Below are positions 25,841-37,100 of a DNA stretch of 64,000 bases, piece by piece; within the stretch, counting starts at the first letter, position 1; each line of letters begins with the position of its first letter. The position numbers and the translations under genes were made by a program. Source of the DNA: a virus; the IMG/VR virus record IMGVR_UViG_3300020183_000059, positions 1-64,000 of that record; one strand, given 5' to 3'. Under the pieces are notes generated by a model. That model worked only from the letters and a program-made list of their open reading frames with translations, did not search any database and was not told the DNA's origin.

Positions 25841-26470
25841 ATGTTAGACTCAGAAAAGTTATACGAACTAAAAAAAAATTATGGATCTTTATTTGTAACA
25901 CAGATAAAAGGTCAAGATATTGTATTTAGAGAGTTAACTTTTTCTGAGTTTGACAAGATTTGTGAATATCAAAACTCTAGTGACTACACTAATGTAGATA
26001 TAGAAGATTTAATAATAAAAAATGTAGTTGTTTTTCCAGAACAGTTTAACTGCGATAAATATCCTGCTGGATTAATATCTTCTCTTGCCGATGAGATATT
26101 GGAAGAGTCTGGCTTTTCTTCTATTAAAAAAGCTAAAAATGTTTTAGAAGAAAAAAGGTTAAAAGCTTCAGAGGTGAGAAGCTTAATGAAAGCCTTTGTT
26201 TTGGCTACTATTGCTACATATAGTCCTGATGATTTAGACAATATGACATATACAATGTTGGCAGAAAATGTTGCTTTGGCAGAAAAAATCATAGAAATTA
26301 AACAAAGCATACTTGGAATTGAATCAACGAATGTAAGCTTGCAGTTGATTGATCCAGAAGAAGAAACAAAAAAGCAAAAAGATTTTGCCAATAGATATAA
26401 TCAGTCCAAGAAGCCAGGCGAAGCAGTATACGAAGATCCTGTTGCTCAGAAGCTTTGGGGCCTAAAATAA
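25841..26470 (+). CDS. Tail assembly chaperone 2
   Basis: This 209-residue paralogue of the previous gene has LKKNYGSLFVTQIKGQD, VFRELTFSEFDKIC, VDIEDLIIKNVVVFP and LADEILEESGF in the same order. The C-terminal 110 residues are helical, with NMTYTMLAENVALAEKIIEIK and an acidic QLIDPEEETKKQK, and are absent from chaperone 1. The start is three bases after the previous stop, so translation is coupled without frameshifting. Likely binds the tape-measure protein. Confidence 0.65.
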   Translation: MLDSEKLYELKKNYGSLFVTQIKGQDIVFRELTFSEFDKICEYQNSSDYTNVDIEDLIIKNVVVFPEQFNCDKYPAGLISSLADEILEESGFSSIKKAKNVLEEKRLKASEVRSLMKAFVLATIATYSPDDLDNMTYTMLAENVALAEKIIEIKQSILGIESTNVSLQLIDPEEETKKQKDFANRYNQSKKPGEAVYEDPVAQKLWGLK

Positions 26471-26484
26471 GGGGGGAATAAAAA

Positions 26485-29400
26485 ATGATCAGAGATCGTG
26501 GCCCCATTAGTTCTTTAGGCTTTGGTGTAACATCCAGAGATATTCCCATCAGAGAGGGCGAGACAGAAGGTCCAAGTCCTAACTCAGGCATTTTAAGTAA
26601 AGCGCTTAACGGTCATCCCGTTATGCGCTTTTTTGCTGCCAGTACAGCAACAATGGCAGGATCTGTAGTTGCATCAAAAATTATAAAAAGTGGTGGAATA
26701 AAACTAGCAAAGTTTATTCAGTCAACAGCTGATTCGGGTGGAAAATTTGCTGGATCCGCGACAAGATTTGTCGAGAGTGCCGGAAAGATAAAGAAAGCTC
26801 TTGACGAACTTGAAGGTGTAACGAGGCAAATAGATGGTGTAGATCCATCTGACGTATATTCAAAATTAATTTTTCAAATAGATGGACGCACTGCTAAACA
26901 AAATCTTACTCGTCTTCAGGGTGGTCTTTTTCAGTTAGAGGGAAATCAGTTTTTAACTAGTGGAGAAATTAGGCAGGCTTCAGCTGGAGTAACTAGAGAG
27001 CCAGCAGCAGTATGGTCTTTCAAAGATGATATGCAACAAGCTTTAGTTAAAAGAGCTAGAAATCTAGCTTTTGAGCTTCCAGCAATGTATGTCACACAAA
27101 GGGCTGTTGTAGATCCATTCTTTGGTACAGAGCAAGATAGAAGAAGGGTTAAATGGTATAACCCAGTAGATGTTATAGCAGACTTTTCTAAGCAGTCTGC
27201 CATTAATATGGCAACAATGCTTACGCCATTTGATTTGGGTGGGGCAGCAATTTCTCGAATCAAGTTCTTAGCTGCAGCTCCAACAGCTAAGAATCCAAAC
27301 TTAAGATTAACAGCTAGACAAACAAAATTCTCTAATGCAATTCTAGATGTGAAAACAATCCTTTCTGCTTTTGGTCAAGATGTAGAAAAAGTTGTTGGTT
27401 CGCTAACAAGAAATACAACAGCTATGACTGCAGCTTTTGCTACTGCAGTAAAAGAAGGAGGAGCTGCAGAAGGCAACGTTGTCTTTGCAATGAGACAGGC
27501 TAGAAGAGGTTCTCGTGAAGCAGGTGCAGCAGCAGGTGCTGGAGGTCAAGCTGGAAAGTTAAGAAAAGCAGCAGCTTCAGTAAAAGCTTATCTATTTGGC
27601 TATGAGATTCAAAATGTTGGGCATATAGATCATGGAACAAGACTCCAGGGTTTTGCCGATGCTGTTCCATCTCTAAAGGGTATTACTCTTGGTGTAGCAG
27701 AATTTAGAACAAGATTTAAAGCAGCTAGAACAGCGTATGATGTTGTCAATGGCGCCATATCTTATGATCAAGGATTAGCCGCTGTTAGTGGAATTAGATC
27801 AGCAAATCCTCAAGAGCTTCTTGCTTCTAGCATTAAGCAAGTGAGATCACTGCACAGCAGTATATTCTCTGATTACTCTAACTCTATTCTTAGGTTTATG
27901 GGTCCTTCTGCAATTGCTGGACAAGGTCTTAGTCAAGGAAAATTCGCAAAAGAGATAGAAACTGAAGAGTATAAAAAAGCTCTATACAGACATCTTGTTT
28001 CTAATGGTGTCAATGAAGGAACAGCAGACGTATTTATTAAAAAAGTTGGTTTAGTCAGTATCCCTAGATCATACGGTTCTGCAGAAAATATAAGCCAAAG
28101 AATGCAATTTGGCGCAACTAAAATTATTGACAAAAATAATACACAAGATTTTTTCAAACAAGTTATTAGTAGAGATAATGAACTAGAAAAAATAGCAGAT
28201 GCAACATTTACTCCTGAAGCATTTGAATCTGCTGTTATTTTAACAGATGTTCTTTTTGCTAATAAACAATTTCAACAAAATTTAAAAGCCAAAATAAATA
28301 GAGCATGGAGCGCATTCTATGATGATGTAGCTATTCCTACTGGTAGGAAAATGGTCAGAGCTCAAAAAGCTTTGTATAAAGATTTTGAAGGCGATATATC
28401 ACAAGACAAAGCAGATTATCTAGCAAGGTCTGCAGCAGATGAACTTGGAATAAATCTATTAGACGAAAATGGACAAAGAGTATCTAGGGCTGTTATTGGT
28501 GATAGTTTAGCTAGGCGTGGAATAGATATATCAAATATTGGTCAATTAAGAGCATTCCTGATGCAGCAGAAGAGAATGACCTCTTCTACATCAAAAGAAG
28601 GTTATAACTTATTTGGATTAAAGCCTTTATTAATTGATGAAGCTTTTGATATGGGAATGTTTGGTTATCTCGATGATAATCAAACAAATGTTATCGAAGG
28701 ATTAGCAAGCGAAATAGCAAGAACTGATCCTATTTCTTCTAGTATAGGTTATTCAGAACTTAAGGGTGTTTACAGAACTCAGTCTGGGAATATAATAGAT
28801 ACAACCAGGCTAAGGTCAGCAGCTTTTGGTGCAATGAATTTCGTTAGAGATCAGCTGCAAATACCAATTATCAAATTTAATCCTTTGGATATGATTGGTT
28901 ATGGTGGACCGCAAGGAATAGATCATAGAAACATATTTTCTATGGTTCCATCTCTTTCCTTTCAGCCATTTGGTCAGATAGCATCAGAAGGTGCCAGTGC
29001 ACTCGTATTTGCGCAGGAAAGAAGAAGATTTTTTGGCCCAACTGGATCAATATATTCTATCAGTGGAACTTCAGATTCATTAGCTAAAAAAGTATCAAAA
29101 CTAACTGGAACTTTTAGACAGTTCGCTACAAATGAAAACGATATGTTTTCAAGAACAGCAAGAATTGTTGCTGGTAGACAAATAAACCAGAATCTTCCAC
29201 AAGCAGGTCAGCAAGAACAATCTGGTTTATCTATTTTAGAAAAAATTCAAAGAAGATTTGATGTAGCAGAAGAACAGCCCAACTCACTTTTAAGATACTT
29301 TGGTAGATTCAGGCAAAGACGACAAGACTTATATAATCCAGTTGTCTTTGGAAAGCTATTAAGAAATGAAGTCGTAGAAACTAAAAGAGGATCCACTCTC

Positions 29401-32400
29401 TCATTGACAAGTGAAGCAGATAATCTACTGAAGGTTGTTGATGAGTCTGGAGATCAAGTATATGGCCATCAAGAAGTGCTCAGAGCCTATGAATCTTTCA
29501 GAAGAAGAATACAATCATATGGTACTCCTGTTCCAGTCATTAGAGGAGCAGAACAAAAGTATAGTTCTGAAAATTTCTTAAGAAATATACTTAGTGGTTC
29601 GGATGAGGGAATCAACTTGAGTCAAGTTAGGTCTCAAGCTGAAATGAGAGAATTTGCTGTAAAAGAAATAGAGAAAGCACAAGCAACTTCTGCTGCAGTT
29701 TCTTCTCAATCGGTTGATACACGTTCTCTAACAGCATCAATGGGAGTCGTCAGATCTAAGTTAGAGGAATTTGATTTAGATGAAATGTCACCAAGAGTTG
29801 CAACTTCTCCGACTATTACAACAAAAGTTGATGAATTAAGAGAAGCTATATTTCAATTAGCCCTACAAAGAAGAGCATTTGCTGCTGCACAAAATACTGG
29901 AAATGTAGACATTGGTCAATTTGTAATTGACATAGAACAGATAATATTAGAGCTATTATCAAGAGACATAATAAGCAAAAATCAAGCTACCGAAGCAAGA
30001 GCAGCTGGTCTTTCATCTGTATTAAACTTTGTGGCATTTAGGGGATATAAAAAATCAGCAACTGAATCAGAGAACTTAACGCAAGCATTAAAAAGCTTGA
30101 TGTCAATAAGAGATTCAGGTTCTCAAAGTTTTGCAACATTGCTTGATCCATTTATTAGTCAAAATATAGTAAACGTTGGAACCGGTGGAATTGGAAATGA
30201 CGTAATTAGTATATTTAGGCCATTTGTTTCAAGAACATTTAAGCCATCAGAATATAGACTAAAAGAGACAGCAGTAAATGAACTAGGTAATCAAGGCACA
30301 GTTTTTGTTCCAACATTTGGAACTGTTGTTTCTTCTGTTGGTTTTGGTAGAGCAGCAAAGAGCGCACTAGGATTTTCAACATATTCAGACGCAGAGGCAT
30401 TCAGTGCCGCGTCTGTGCCAGTTTCTCATGGTGTTCAAAGATTAAATAAATACTTTGAGACATTTGGATTAGGACTTGATGAATCAAAGTATTCTGGCCC
30501 TATGTCTCTTTATGCGGGTGGAATGGTTGCCAAAAGAGCAGTTCCATTAGTTCTTGGAGGAACGGCACTTTTAACTGCAGATAGGACAATAGGCGGACTT
30601 GCAAATGAAAGAGATAGAAGAGGAGAAAGGGTTTACTCTCCTTATTTTACTAGCAAGCTAGCAAGATCTGCAGTAGAAGCACAGTCAGTATTGTCTGGAA
30701 TTACTCCAGGTGGCATGTCCTATGAGGAAAAAAAGGAACAACTCTTAGAAGGTGAAGTTCCAATCAGACAAGGTAGATACTGGCCACTTGGTGTTACACC
30801 ATTTAAGGGTGGAAAGGTCATGTATTATAGGCCTTCTTATTATAAGAGGCTTCAAGCTGGCGCAAACTACACAAGCGAATCGTTTGGTAGTCCACTAGAA
30901 AGATTTGCTTTTGGATATGACTTTTCTCCCTTAAGGCCGTTTGATCCTTATAGGTTTGAAGAAAAACAATATTATGATAGACCATATCCAACAACTGGCG
31001 AATATTTTACTGGACCATGGGGTCCGGTTACTTCAGTTCTTAATGCAACTTTTGGTAAACTTCTTAAGCCACAAAGGCTTATGCATCAGCAAGAAACAAT
31101 CAGTGCTTTAGGTCAATATGTTTCTGCTGGTCAAAGCGGTGCATATAATCCTCAGGGTTTGATTTCAAGTGGTAGAGTTCAAAGAATATCTGGTCCAGCT
31201 ATGGGCCAGGGGGGATCTGCACTGGTATCAAGCACTGGTGGAGGTTATGGTCCAGTAGCAAATCAAATATCTCAAGCTAACTCCAGACTTTCATACATGG
31301 GCGGAATGCCCCTGCAAACTGCAAGTAGAATTTCTAATTCATCAATTGCAAATATTAATAACATATATGTTCAAGCAGCACAGTTTGGTCCACCACCAGT
31401 GCCAGGTAATGTTCCTCCAGGAATTGTAGCAGCTGGTCAACCAGTTGAGTCTAACAGATTTGGAATGGTATCTGGAGAAATTGGTTATAGACTGCAGGAG
31501 ACAGCTGGTATATATGGATTTGCTTTTGCTTCTCTAAGAGAAAAATTTGGATTTGGACAAGGAGATTTGCAACCTCAGAGGTCAATGCTGCAGTCTGCAT
31601 CTAAAGCCTATGGATCAACACGAGCATTCTGGGATCTTAATCTAGGTGGTTTGGGAGACATACCAATTAAGCCTGAAGGTGCACTTGGTAATGTTGAAAT
31701 ATCAGAAATAGTTAGAAGATTTGTTCCTAAAGAAAGAACAGATATTAACTATATAAACCCAATTCAAAATACAATGGGAATAAAGTACCCATTTTTACCA
31801 GGTGCCGACTATTTTATGAATTTCCAACAGGGTGATCCATTTACTAGGGTGCAAGAAGGAGAGCTTAGGCTTCCAGGTATTGGGTATGAAAGACTTAATC
31901 CTGATATGTCTGGATATAATGATCCAATTACTCAACTAGATATATTGGGCGATATTGCACCTTATTCAAAGCAGTTTAGAAAACTCAATACTCAAATTAC
32001 AATGGCATCTATTGATCCGGGTCAAAGAGAGAAGCTGCAAGAAATCAGAGCCAGAGTTGACGAGGCAACAACAAAATATACTTTTAGTGAATATAAGTAT
32101 AAATATTCAAGTCCAGAAGAATTAAATTTATCTATATCAGCACTCACTCTTGGTAGAGTTGGTGAATATATAGCTCACAGAGATACTTTTATAAATACAA
32201 AACTCCTTTCTGATAGAACTGCACAAGAAGATTGGGAAAGAAGAAATGTATATGGAGCAACATTCCCAGAGTGGCAAAACCCAATAGATAGCTTTATCAA
32301 ACCAATGTTATATAAAAGTCAAGGAAGAAATCCTTTAACTAGCGGTTTGGTTATGTCAGGAGTAATGTCTCAGTTTGGTCGTTCTCCCAAAGCAAAAACT

Positions 32401-33150
32401 GGAAGTTCTTTAATAGGTTTTACTACTGGAGCTGGTTATTCTTTGTATTCGAAAACAAAACAAGCAATTACTGGCGAACGCTTTATGCCACAAGAAAGAA
32501 AAAAACAACTTGCTCTTGAAGAGTATATTGATATATTAAGTTACGTAAAAAACACTAGGCTTTCAAACGAGGCAAAAACTCAAGGTGATATGGCCGCAGC
32601 AGCTCAATTTAGCCAGGCTGCTAAAAGAACGATGTATGGAGCAGATTTAGAAAACTCTTCTGTACAAACTTTATCTTTGGCAATTCCAAAAAGAAAACGT
32701 GAACATTTTAAAGCAATGATTAATGCTCCACTTCAAGAAAGAGAAAGGATTCTTTCTACTGCTCCAAGACTTGAAAGAAGAATATATGAAGCAGCTTGGG
32801 GAATGAAAGTAGAGTCTAGACCAGATCTTGTAGAATACTTCTCTAGACATGAACTTCCAGACCTTGGATGGGAAGGCTGGCATCCAAATACAAATATGGA
32901 TCATGTTAAAATAAAAATGGGAGAATCTATGGGAATTAATATGTCCCAAATGGGTTACTATCCTCAACAGGTGCGTGAAGCAGAACTGGTCAATCCAAGC
33001 TATCCTGAATTTAAAAAAGAACAAGATTCAGAAAACGTTGCTGCTCAAATAAGAATGATGATGTCCAGAAATGGAATTAGTGGAAATGTTGTTCCAGTGT
33101 TAAATGGTTTTGGATCTTCTGGTATAGATATATATTCTGGTGTTAGATAA
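26485..33150 (+). CDS. Tape measure protein
   Basis: The product has 2221 residues and follows a strong AAGGGGGG ribosome site. Position after the chaperones and before the hub fits the tape measure. By the usual rule of about 1.5 angstrom per residue it would specify a tail of roughly 330 nm if fully helical, though much of this protein is not plainly coiled coil. Early hydrophobic helix FFAASTATMAGSVVASKI (about 49-66), an Ala/Gly-rich region (about 340-365) and a second hydrophobic segment VPLVLGGTALL (about 1352-1362) could help DNA passage through a membrane. The C-terminal 800 residues are Gly/Pro/Tyr-rich. No enzymatic motif seen. Confidence 0.7.
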   Translation: MIRDRGPISSLGFGVTSRDIPIREGETEGPSPNSGILSKALNGHPVMRFFAASTATMAGSVVASKIIKSGGIKLAKFIQSTADSGGKFAGSATRFVESAGKIKKALDELEGVTRQIDGVDPSDVYSKLIFQIDGRTAKQNLTRLQGGLFQLEGNQFLTSGEIRQASAGVTREPAAVWSFKDDMQQALVKRARNLAFELPAMYVTQRAVVDPFFGTEQDRRRVKWYNPVDVIADFSKQSAINMATMLTPFDLGGAAISRIKFLAAAPTAKNPNLRLTARQTKFSNAILDVKTILSAFGQDVEKVVGSLTRNTTAMTAAFATAVKEGGAAEGNVVFAMRQARRGSREAGAAAGAGGQAGKLRKAAASVKAYLFGYEIQNVGHIDHGTRLQGFADAVPSLKGITLGVAEFRTRFKAARTAYDVVNGAISYDQGLAAVSGIRSANPQELLASSIKQVRSLHSSIFSDYSNSILRFMGPSAIAGQGLSQGKFAKEIETEEYKKALYRHLVSNGVNEGTADVFIKKVGLVSIPRSYGSAENISQRMQFGATKIIDKNNTQDFFKQVISRDNELEKIADATFTPEAFESAVILTDVLFANKQFQQNLKAKINRAWSAFYDDVAIPTGRKMVRAQKALYKDFEGDISQDKADYLARSAADELGINLLDENGQRVSRAVIGDSLARRGIDISNIGQLRAFLMQQKRMTSSTSKEGYNLFGLKPLLIDEAFDMGMFGYLDDNQTNVIEGLASEIARTDPISSSIGYSELKGVYRTQSGNIIDTTRLRSAAFGAMNFVRDQLQIPIIKFNPLDMIGYGGPQGIDHRNIFSMVPSLSFQPFGQIASEGASALVFAQERRRFFGPTGSIYSISGTSDSLAKKVSKLTGTFRQFATNENDMFSRTARIVAGRQINQNLPQAGQQEQSGLSILEKIQRRFDVAEEQPNSLLRYFGRFRQRRQDLYNPVVFGKLLRNEVVETKRGSTLSLTSEADNLLKVVDESGDQVYGHQEVLRAYESFRRRIQSYGTPVPVIRGAEQKYSSENFLRNILSGSDEGINLSQVRSQAEMREFAVKEIEKAQATSAAVSSQSVDTRSLTASMGVVRSKLEEFDLDEMSPRVATSPTITTKVDELREAIFQLALQRRAFAAAQNTGNVDIGQFVIDIEQIILELLSRDIISKNQATEARAAGLSSVLNFVAFRGYKKSATESENLTQALKSLMSIRDSGSQSFATLLDPFISQNIVNVGTGGIGNDVISIFRPFVSRTFKPSEYRLKETAVNELGNQGTVFVPTFGTVVSSVGFGRAAKSALGFSTYSDAEAFSAASVPVSHGVQRLNKYFETFGLGLDESKYSGPMSLYAGGMVAKRAVPLVLGGTALLTADRTIGGLANERDRRGERVYSPYFTSKLARSAVEAQSVLSGITPGGMSYEEKKEQLLEGEVPIRQGRYWPLGVTPFKGGKVMYYRPSYYKRLQAGANYTSESFGSPLERFAFGYDFSPLRPFDPYRFEEKQYYDRPYPTTGEYFTGPWGPVTSVLNATFGKLLKPQRLMHQQETISALGQYVSAGQSGAYNPQGLISSGRVQRISGPAMGQGGSALVSSTGGGYGPVANQISQANSRLSYMGGMPLQTASRISNSSIANINNIYVQAAQFGPPPVPGNVPPGIVAAGQPVESNRFGMVSGEIGYRLQETAGIYGFAFASLREKFGFGQGDLQPQRSMLQSASKAYGSTRAFWDLNLGGLGDIPIKPEGALGNVEISEIVRRFVPKERTDINYINPIQNTMGIKYPFLPGADYFMNFQQGDPFTRVQEGELRLPGIGYERLNPDMSGYNDPITQLDILGDIAPYSKQFRKLNTQITMASIDPGQREKLQEIRARVDEATTKYTFSEYKYKYSSPEELNLSISALTLGRVGEYIAHRDTFINTKLLSDRTAQEDWERRNVYGATFPEWQNPIDSFIKPMLYKSQGRNPLTSGLVMSGVMSQFGRSPKAKTGSSLIGFTTGAGYSLYSKTKQAITGERFMPQERKKQLALEEYIDILSYVKNTRLSNEAKTQGDMAAAAQFSQAAKRTMYGADLENSSVQTLSLAIPKRKREHFKAMINAPLQERERILSTAPRLERRIYEAAWGMKVESRPDLVEYFSRHELPDLGWEGWHPNTNMDHVKIKMGESMGINMSQMGYYPQQVREAELVNPSYPEFKKEQDSENVAAQIRMMMSRNGISGNVVPVLNGFGSSGIDIYSGVR

Positions 33151-33152
33151 TT

Positions 33153-34169
33153 ATGACTAATATAAATCCTAAATTAGAGACTGCAAGAAGAGCATTAACT
33201 TCTATTCCAAAATATAGATTTGCAATTGATGTTGTTGAGTCAGATGGAAAAATTGAATATGTTAATAAAGTAACTGGTCAATCTTTTGATGAAATATCAG
33301 ATGCATTTGATTCTGTCAACGTATTAGGTTTAATAGATTTTAGAATATTTTCTTCTGCTACGTCAGAAGGTCCTTTTAATAATTTTTCTGTAACTCGAGG
33401 TGCAAATCAATTAGCAAGTGAAGTAAAAGTTGTTAACGACTTTTTAAGAGAAGCTGCATCTAATCCAGTAAAAATGCAACAGCTAACAGATGTTGGTTTA
33501 GGCCATTTAGCTGGAACTTCAATAGGAGCTAAATTTTATAAGTCAAACACTCAGAATAATCAAAAAGGAGTTATTCAAGCTTTAGATCAAACAATTGACG
33601 AAAGTAGGAGAACAACCGTATCAATAACCGATGAAGGTTATTCAATATTGGAATATTTTTCCGAAAGTGGTCTACAGTTAACTGGAGAACAATCAAAACT
33701 TCTCAAATCAGTTGTTGGAGCTTCTCCAATAAGAAAAGAATATTTATCAAAATTATTTAAAAAAGTAGCACAAAAAGATGGTTCTAAAAATTGGGCAGAC
33801 GTTGCAAAGATTGCAAAGAGAATGCAAAGCTATATATCTCCAAGAGACTTTTCAATTGGCGAAACTTTTATATCACAATTCTTAGATCAGTCAAAAATTA
33901 CTTATGCTTTTGGAGGTGATTTATACAGCTTGACCTCTAGTATGTCGGAAGCTGATAGGGCAGTTGATACTCTTGATGCTTTTGGAATACCTTCTATCAG
34001 GCATAATATCTTATTCCAAGATAGAATGCTTGTAATAGATAGAGTAGCATCTAAACTTGAAGCAGCATTTAGTGGCAACGTGAGATCTTTGGAACAATCC
34101 GAACGACAATATCTAAACGTTGGTTCAGGAGATGGACTAACGCGGAAGAATTCAAAATTATCAAGATGA
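33153..34169 (+). CDS. 5' part of recoded tape-measure companion (fused by +1 shift)
   Basis: Residues 1-330 of a roughly 1765-residue protein. In the zero frame it stops at 34167-34169 after a tail KNSKLSR that looks non-coding. At 34143 the only in-frame CGG of the gene occurs, followed by A. Skipping one base there continues as RIQNYQDEMRQLYRFTDQ into the next reading frame. The N-terminal domain (YRFAIDVVESDGKIEYVNKV, SDAFDSVNVLGLIDFRIF) is alpha/beta; no known family recognised. It starts two bases after the tape-measure stop. Confidence 0.8.
   Translation: MTNINPKLETARRALTSIPKYRFAIDVVESDGKIEYVNKVTGQSFDEISDAFDSVNVLGLIDFRIFSSATSEGPFNNFSVTRGANQLASEVKVVNDFLREAASNPVKMQQLTDVGLGHLAGTSIGAKFYKSNTQNNQKGVIQALDQTIDESRRTTVSITDEGYSILEYFSESGLQLTGEQSKLLKSVVGASPIRKEYLSKLFKKVAQKDGSKNWADVAKIAKRMQSYISPRDFSIGETFISQFLDQSKITYAFGGDLYSLTSSMSEADRAVDTLDAFGIPSIRHNILFQDRMLVIDRVASKLEAAFSGNVRSLEQSERQYLNVGSGDGLTRKNSKLSR
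34143..34146 (+). other. CGGA +1 recoding site 1
   Basis: Context ACG CGGA AGA ATT. The zero frame reaches a stop seven codons after CGG; the +1 frame stays open for 1434 codons. Product across the site: ...GLT-[R or G]-RIQNYQ... Confidence 0.9.
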
Positions 34170-37100
34170 GATGAGACAGTTGTATCGCTTTACTGATCAA
34201 GAAATAGATATTCTTGGACAGTATTGGCAGCAATCAAAATCTGCAGCACGAGCGGGAGATATGCGACCAGGAGAGACTCTAGCAACAGCTACAAGAAGAA
34301 TCTTTGGAGATACAATTAATTCAAAGAGAATTAACAACGTTCCGGGAACAGCAACCATAGCAGGGACAACGTCTGCTGGCACTGGTCATATGTTTAGAGG
34401 CATTGATAAAAAAATAGAAGCTATGACCACTGGATTAGAAAAAAGTAATGACGGACAATTCATTGTGACAACGCAACTACTTTACGACATAAAGTCTCAC
34501 TATGAATCTGAAATAGATAAGTTAAAAAATGCAGGACGATTAAGCGAAGATGTCATGGAGCAGATTATAGCCTTGCAAAAAGACGTAGACGGCATAGGTA
34601 GGGTTCTTGCAAAAGTCCAAGGAAATGATGATGTAATTACTAGAATTAATTTAGGTGCTGGTCAATTCAAGGGTGAAGCAATGGTTATGGGCTCCAAAAA
34701 AGCTGAAAAAATATTTGGACTTAAAGATGGATTAATACCTTATGTAATAGCAGATTCATCAGCAGTAAAGACAGAAGTTGGTACTGATGCAGTAAGAAAT
34801 TTATTGATGAATATTGGAAGTGGTGGAGATCAAGTATTTACCGATCCACTAATGTTCTTGAGTCACAGTGAATATTTTATGCAGCCAAACATGATTCGAA
34901 TTTTGCGACAAAATGCTTTAGAAGGCATTGGTAAAACCAATGAATTTATGGGTGCTGCTACCAGAGATGCAGCAATCGAAGCGATACCAAAAGCTGTCAT
35001 TGAGCAGATACGTACAGAAGCTTTATCGATTCCTGGCGGCATGGAAGATATTGATAGAATACCATTTCGTCATCAATATTCACATCTAAAAAGAATAAAT
35101 GAAGCTCAAGACATTCAAAGACTTTTAGCTTCAGGTGTAGATCCAAGAAAAATACCCCAACTAGTAAGAAGAATAACTGACTATTACAACGCTCAAGTTG
35201 TTAGATTGAAAGACGGAAGAGCAGAGGTTATTATGCCAACAGCAAATAGGTATAACCTTAGAACATTTGACGTTAGATTAGATAAAGCTTTGGGCTTTGA
35301 AGATTTCCAAAAAGAAGTTGCTAGAATACCTGTAGATCTAGCAAGGTACGGTTCACCGAGTGGTTTCGTACAACAACCTGGCTACGGTAAACTAACAGGG
35401 TTAACGACGCCAGTAAGTAATCCATCAGAAATTCCCTTATTAGGATTTAGAATCAAGGGCAAGGCAATGATGTTGGCTGGTGAGGCAGCTTATCTATATC
35501 AGCACTCTCTTGGTGGATTCGACTTGGACGACAAAGGCGTTCCTTTGATGTCAACATTTACTGATTCATCAGGCAAAAAAAGACTAGCATTTATGACGTT
35601 AAGACAGCCAACAGCATTTCAAGAGTCAATTGCTATGTCAGCAGACTTAAGACATCATGGAACATTAAAAGCTGCTCTTGGTAAAGATAAAAAGTTTTTA
35701 TCTATTTTAAATGATCCTCAAGCTTTGCGTGAAATAGGAATATCTAGTGACTCACCCATAATCAATGGAATAAAAAGAGCTATAGGCTCAAGAAAACAAG
35801 ATGAACTTATTCTTCCTAATACACCTTTAAAAGATATTGAAGCAGTAATTATAAAAATCAAAGAAAAAGCCTACGGTTCTTTGCTTCCAGAATTAACTCC
35901 AAGGCAAATGGTTAAAATGGCAATGATTCAAAGTCCATCAATGCTGGGACTTGATGCAATAACTTCTTCAGGAAAGCCATTTGCTCAAATGGCAACAGAG
36001 TTAGGAATCGATCCTAACAGTGTTGCCCCTGGATATCAATCTGATCTTGTTTATCAGGTTCTTAAAGCAGAAGGAGAAAATGAAAGAACTGCTCAATTAA
36101 TATCATCCCTTGAACGAAAGCTTGGTTTTGAAATTTCTGGATCAACAGATGAAGAAAAAATGGAAGTTGTTTCACAACTTGTTCTTGGTAAGAATGCACC
36201 AGGATATTTCCGTGGCATAGAACATATTATAGCAGCAGAGTCTGAAAAGTTTTTAGAGTTAATTCAAAAACAAGCAGCTAATGTAGGAATTGAAGATACA
36301 ATTGGCGTATTTATTAATAGACAATCAATGGCTACCTACACAGTGGATGCAGCAGCGTCTATTATTGGGGGTGGAGATAGAGCACTTTATGAAGCATTTC
36401 AAAAATCGTCTGCATTCCTTACTGTTTCTGCTTCAAACGCCGTCGACATAGCAAAATCTGTTGGTCTACAATTAAAAGTTGATCATTTTTCTAGAGCAGC
36501 ACAAGCAATTAGAATAGAGCAGGGTATATCAGACGAAGTAGCAGAAAAAGTATGGCAGGCATATGTTGACTCAATGTCTGAGGAAGAAAGAATTGCCTTA
36601 GCTGGTGGTCAAGGAGCTTCGCTTAGATTGTCACCTGTTGGAGAAAATATGTTAAGGTCACAAGCTGGTATATCTTTTGCAAGAGGAAAACAAGTTTTAG
36701 ATCAAGTTCTTTCTACAGGTTCAATCGATGAGGATCAACTTTTCGGTCTTGAAAGAAGTCTCTTTGAAAGAGCCACTGGCTATGCAAGGGTTGGAAACGA
36801 ACAAGAAATAGAAAAAATTAGAGTACACATTCTAAGAGGCTTTAATGAATTTTTGGAATATGTTGAAGCAAATAAGCAAAGACTAAATCTAAGTAATCAA
36901 GCAGAAAATCAAGTAAAAGAGTATTTGAGGCAGCAAATTGAAATTCTCGAATCTGGAGAAAAAGGACTTGTAATCAGAGATGGTAAAATAACAGGCGGTG
37001 CTCTTTATAGTTTTTTTATGAGACAGGGTACAGAGGCCTATGAAAAATATGCAAAGCATGATCAAGTAGTTCAAATGATGAAAGAAATACAAGCGACTGC

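Noticed and set aside
35515-35545. FDLDDKG as an RNA-polymerase DxDxD catalytic loop in the tape-measure companion
   Set aside because: The third Asp is Lys and the flanking sequence of polymerase subunits is missing. Kept only as a remark in the gene entry.
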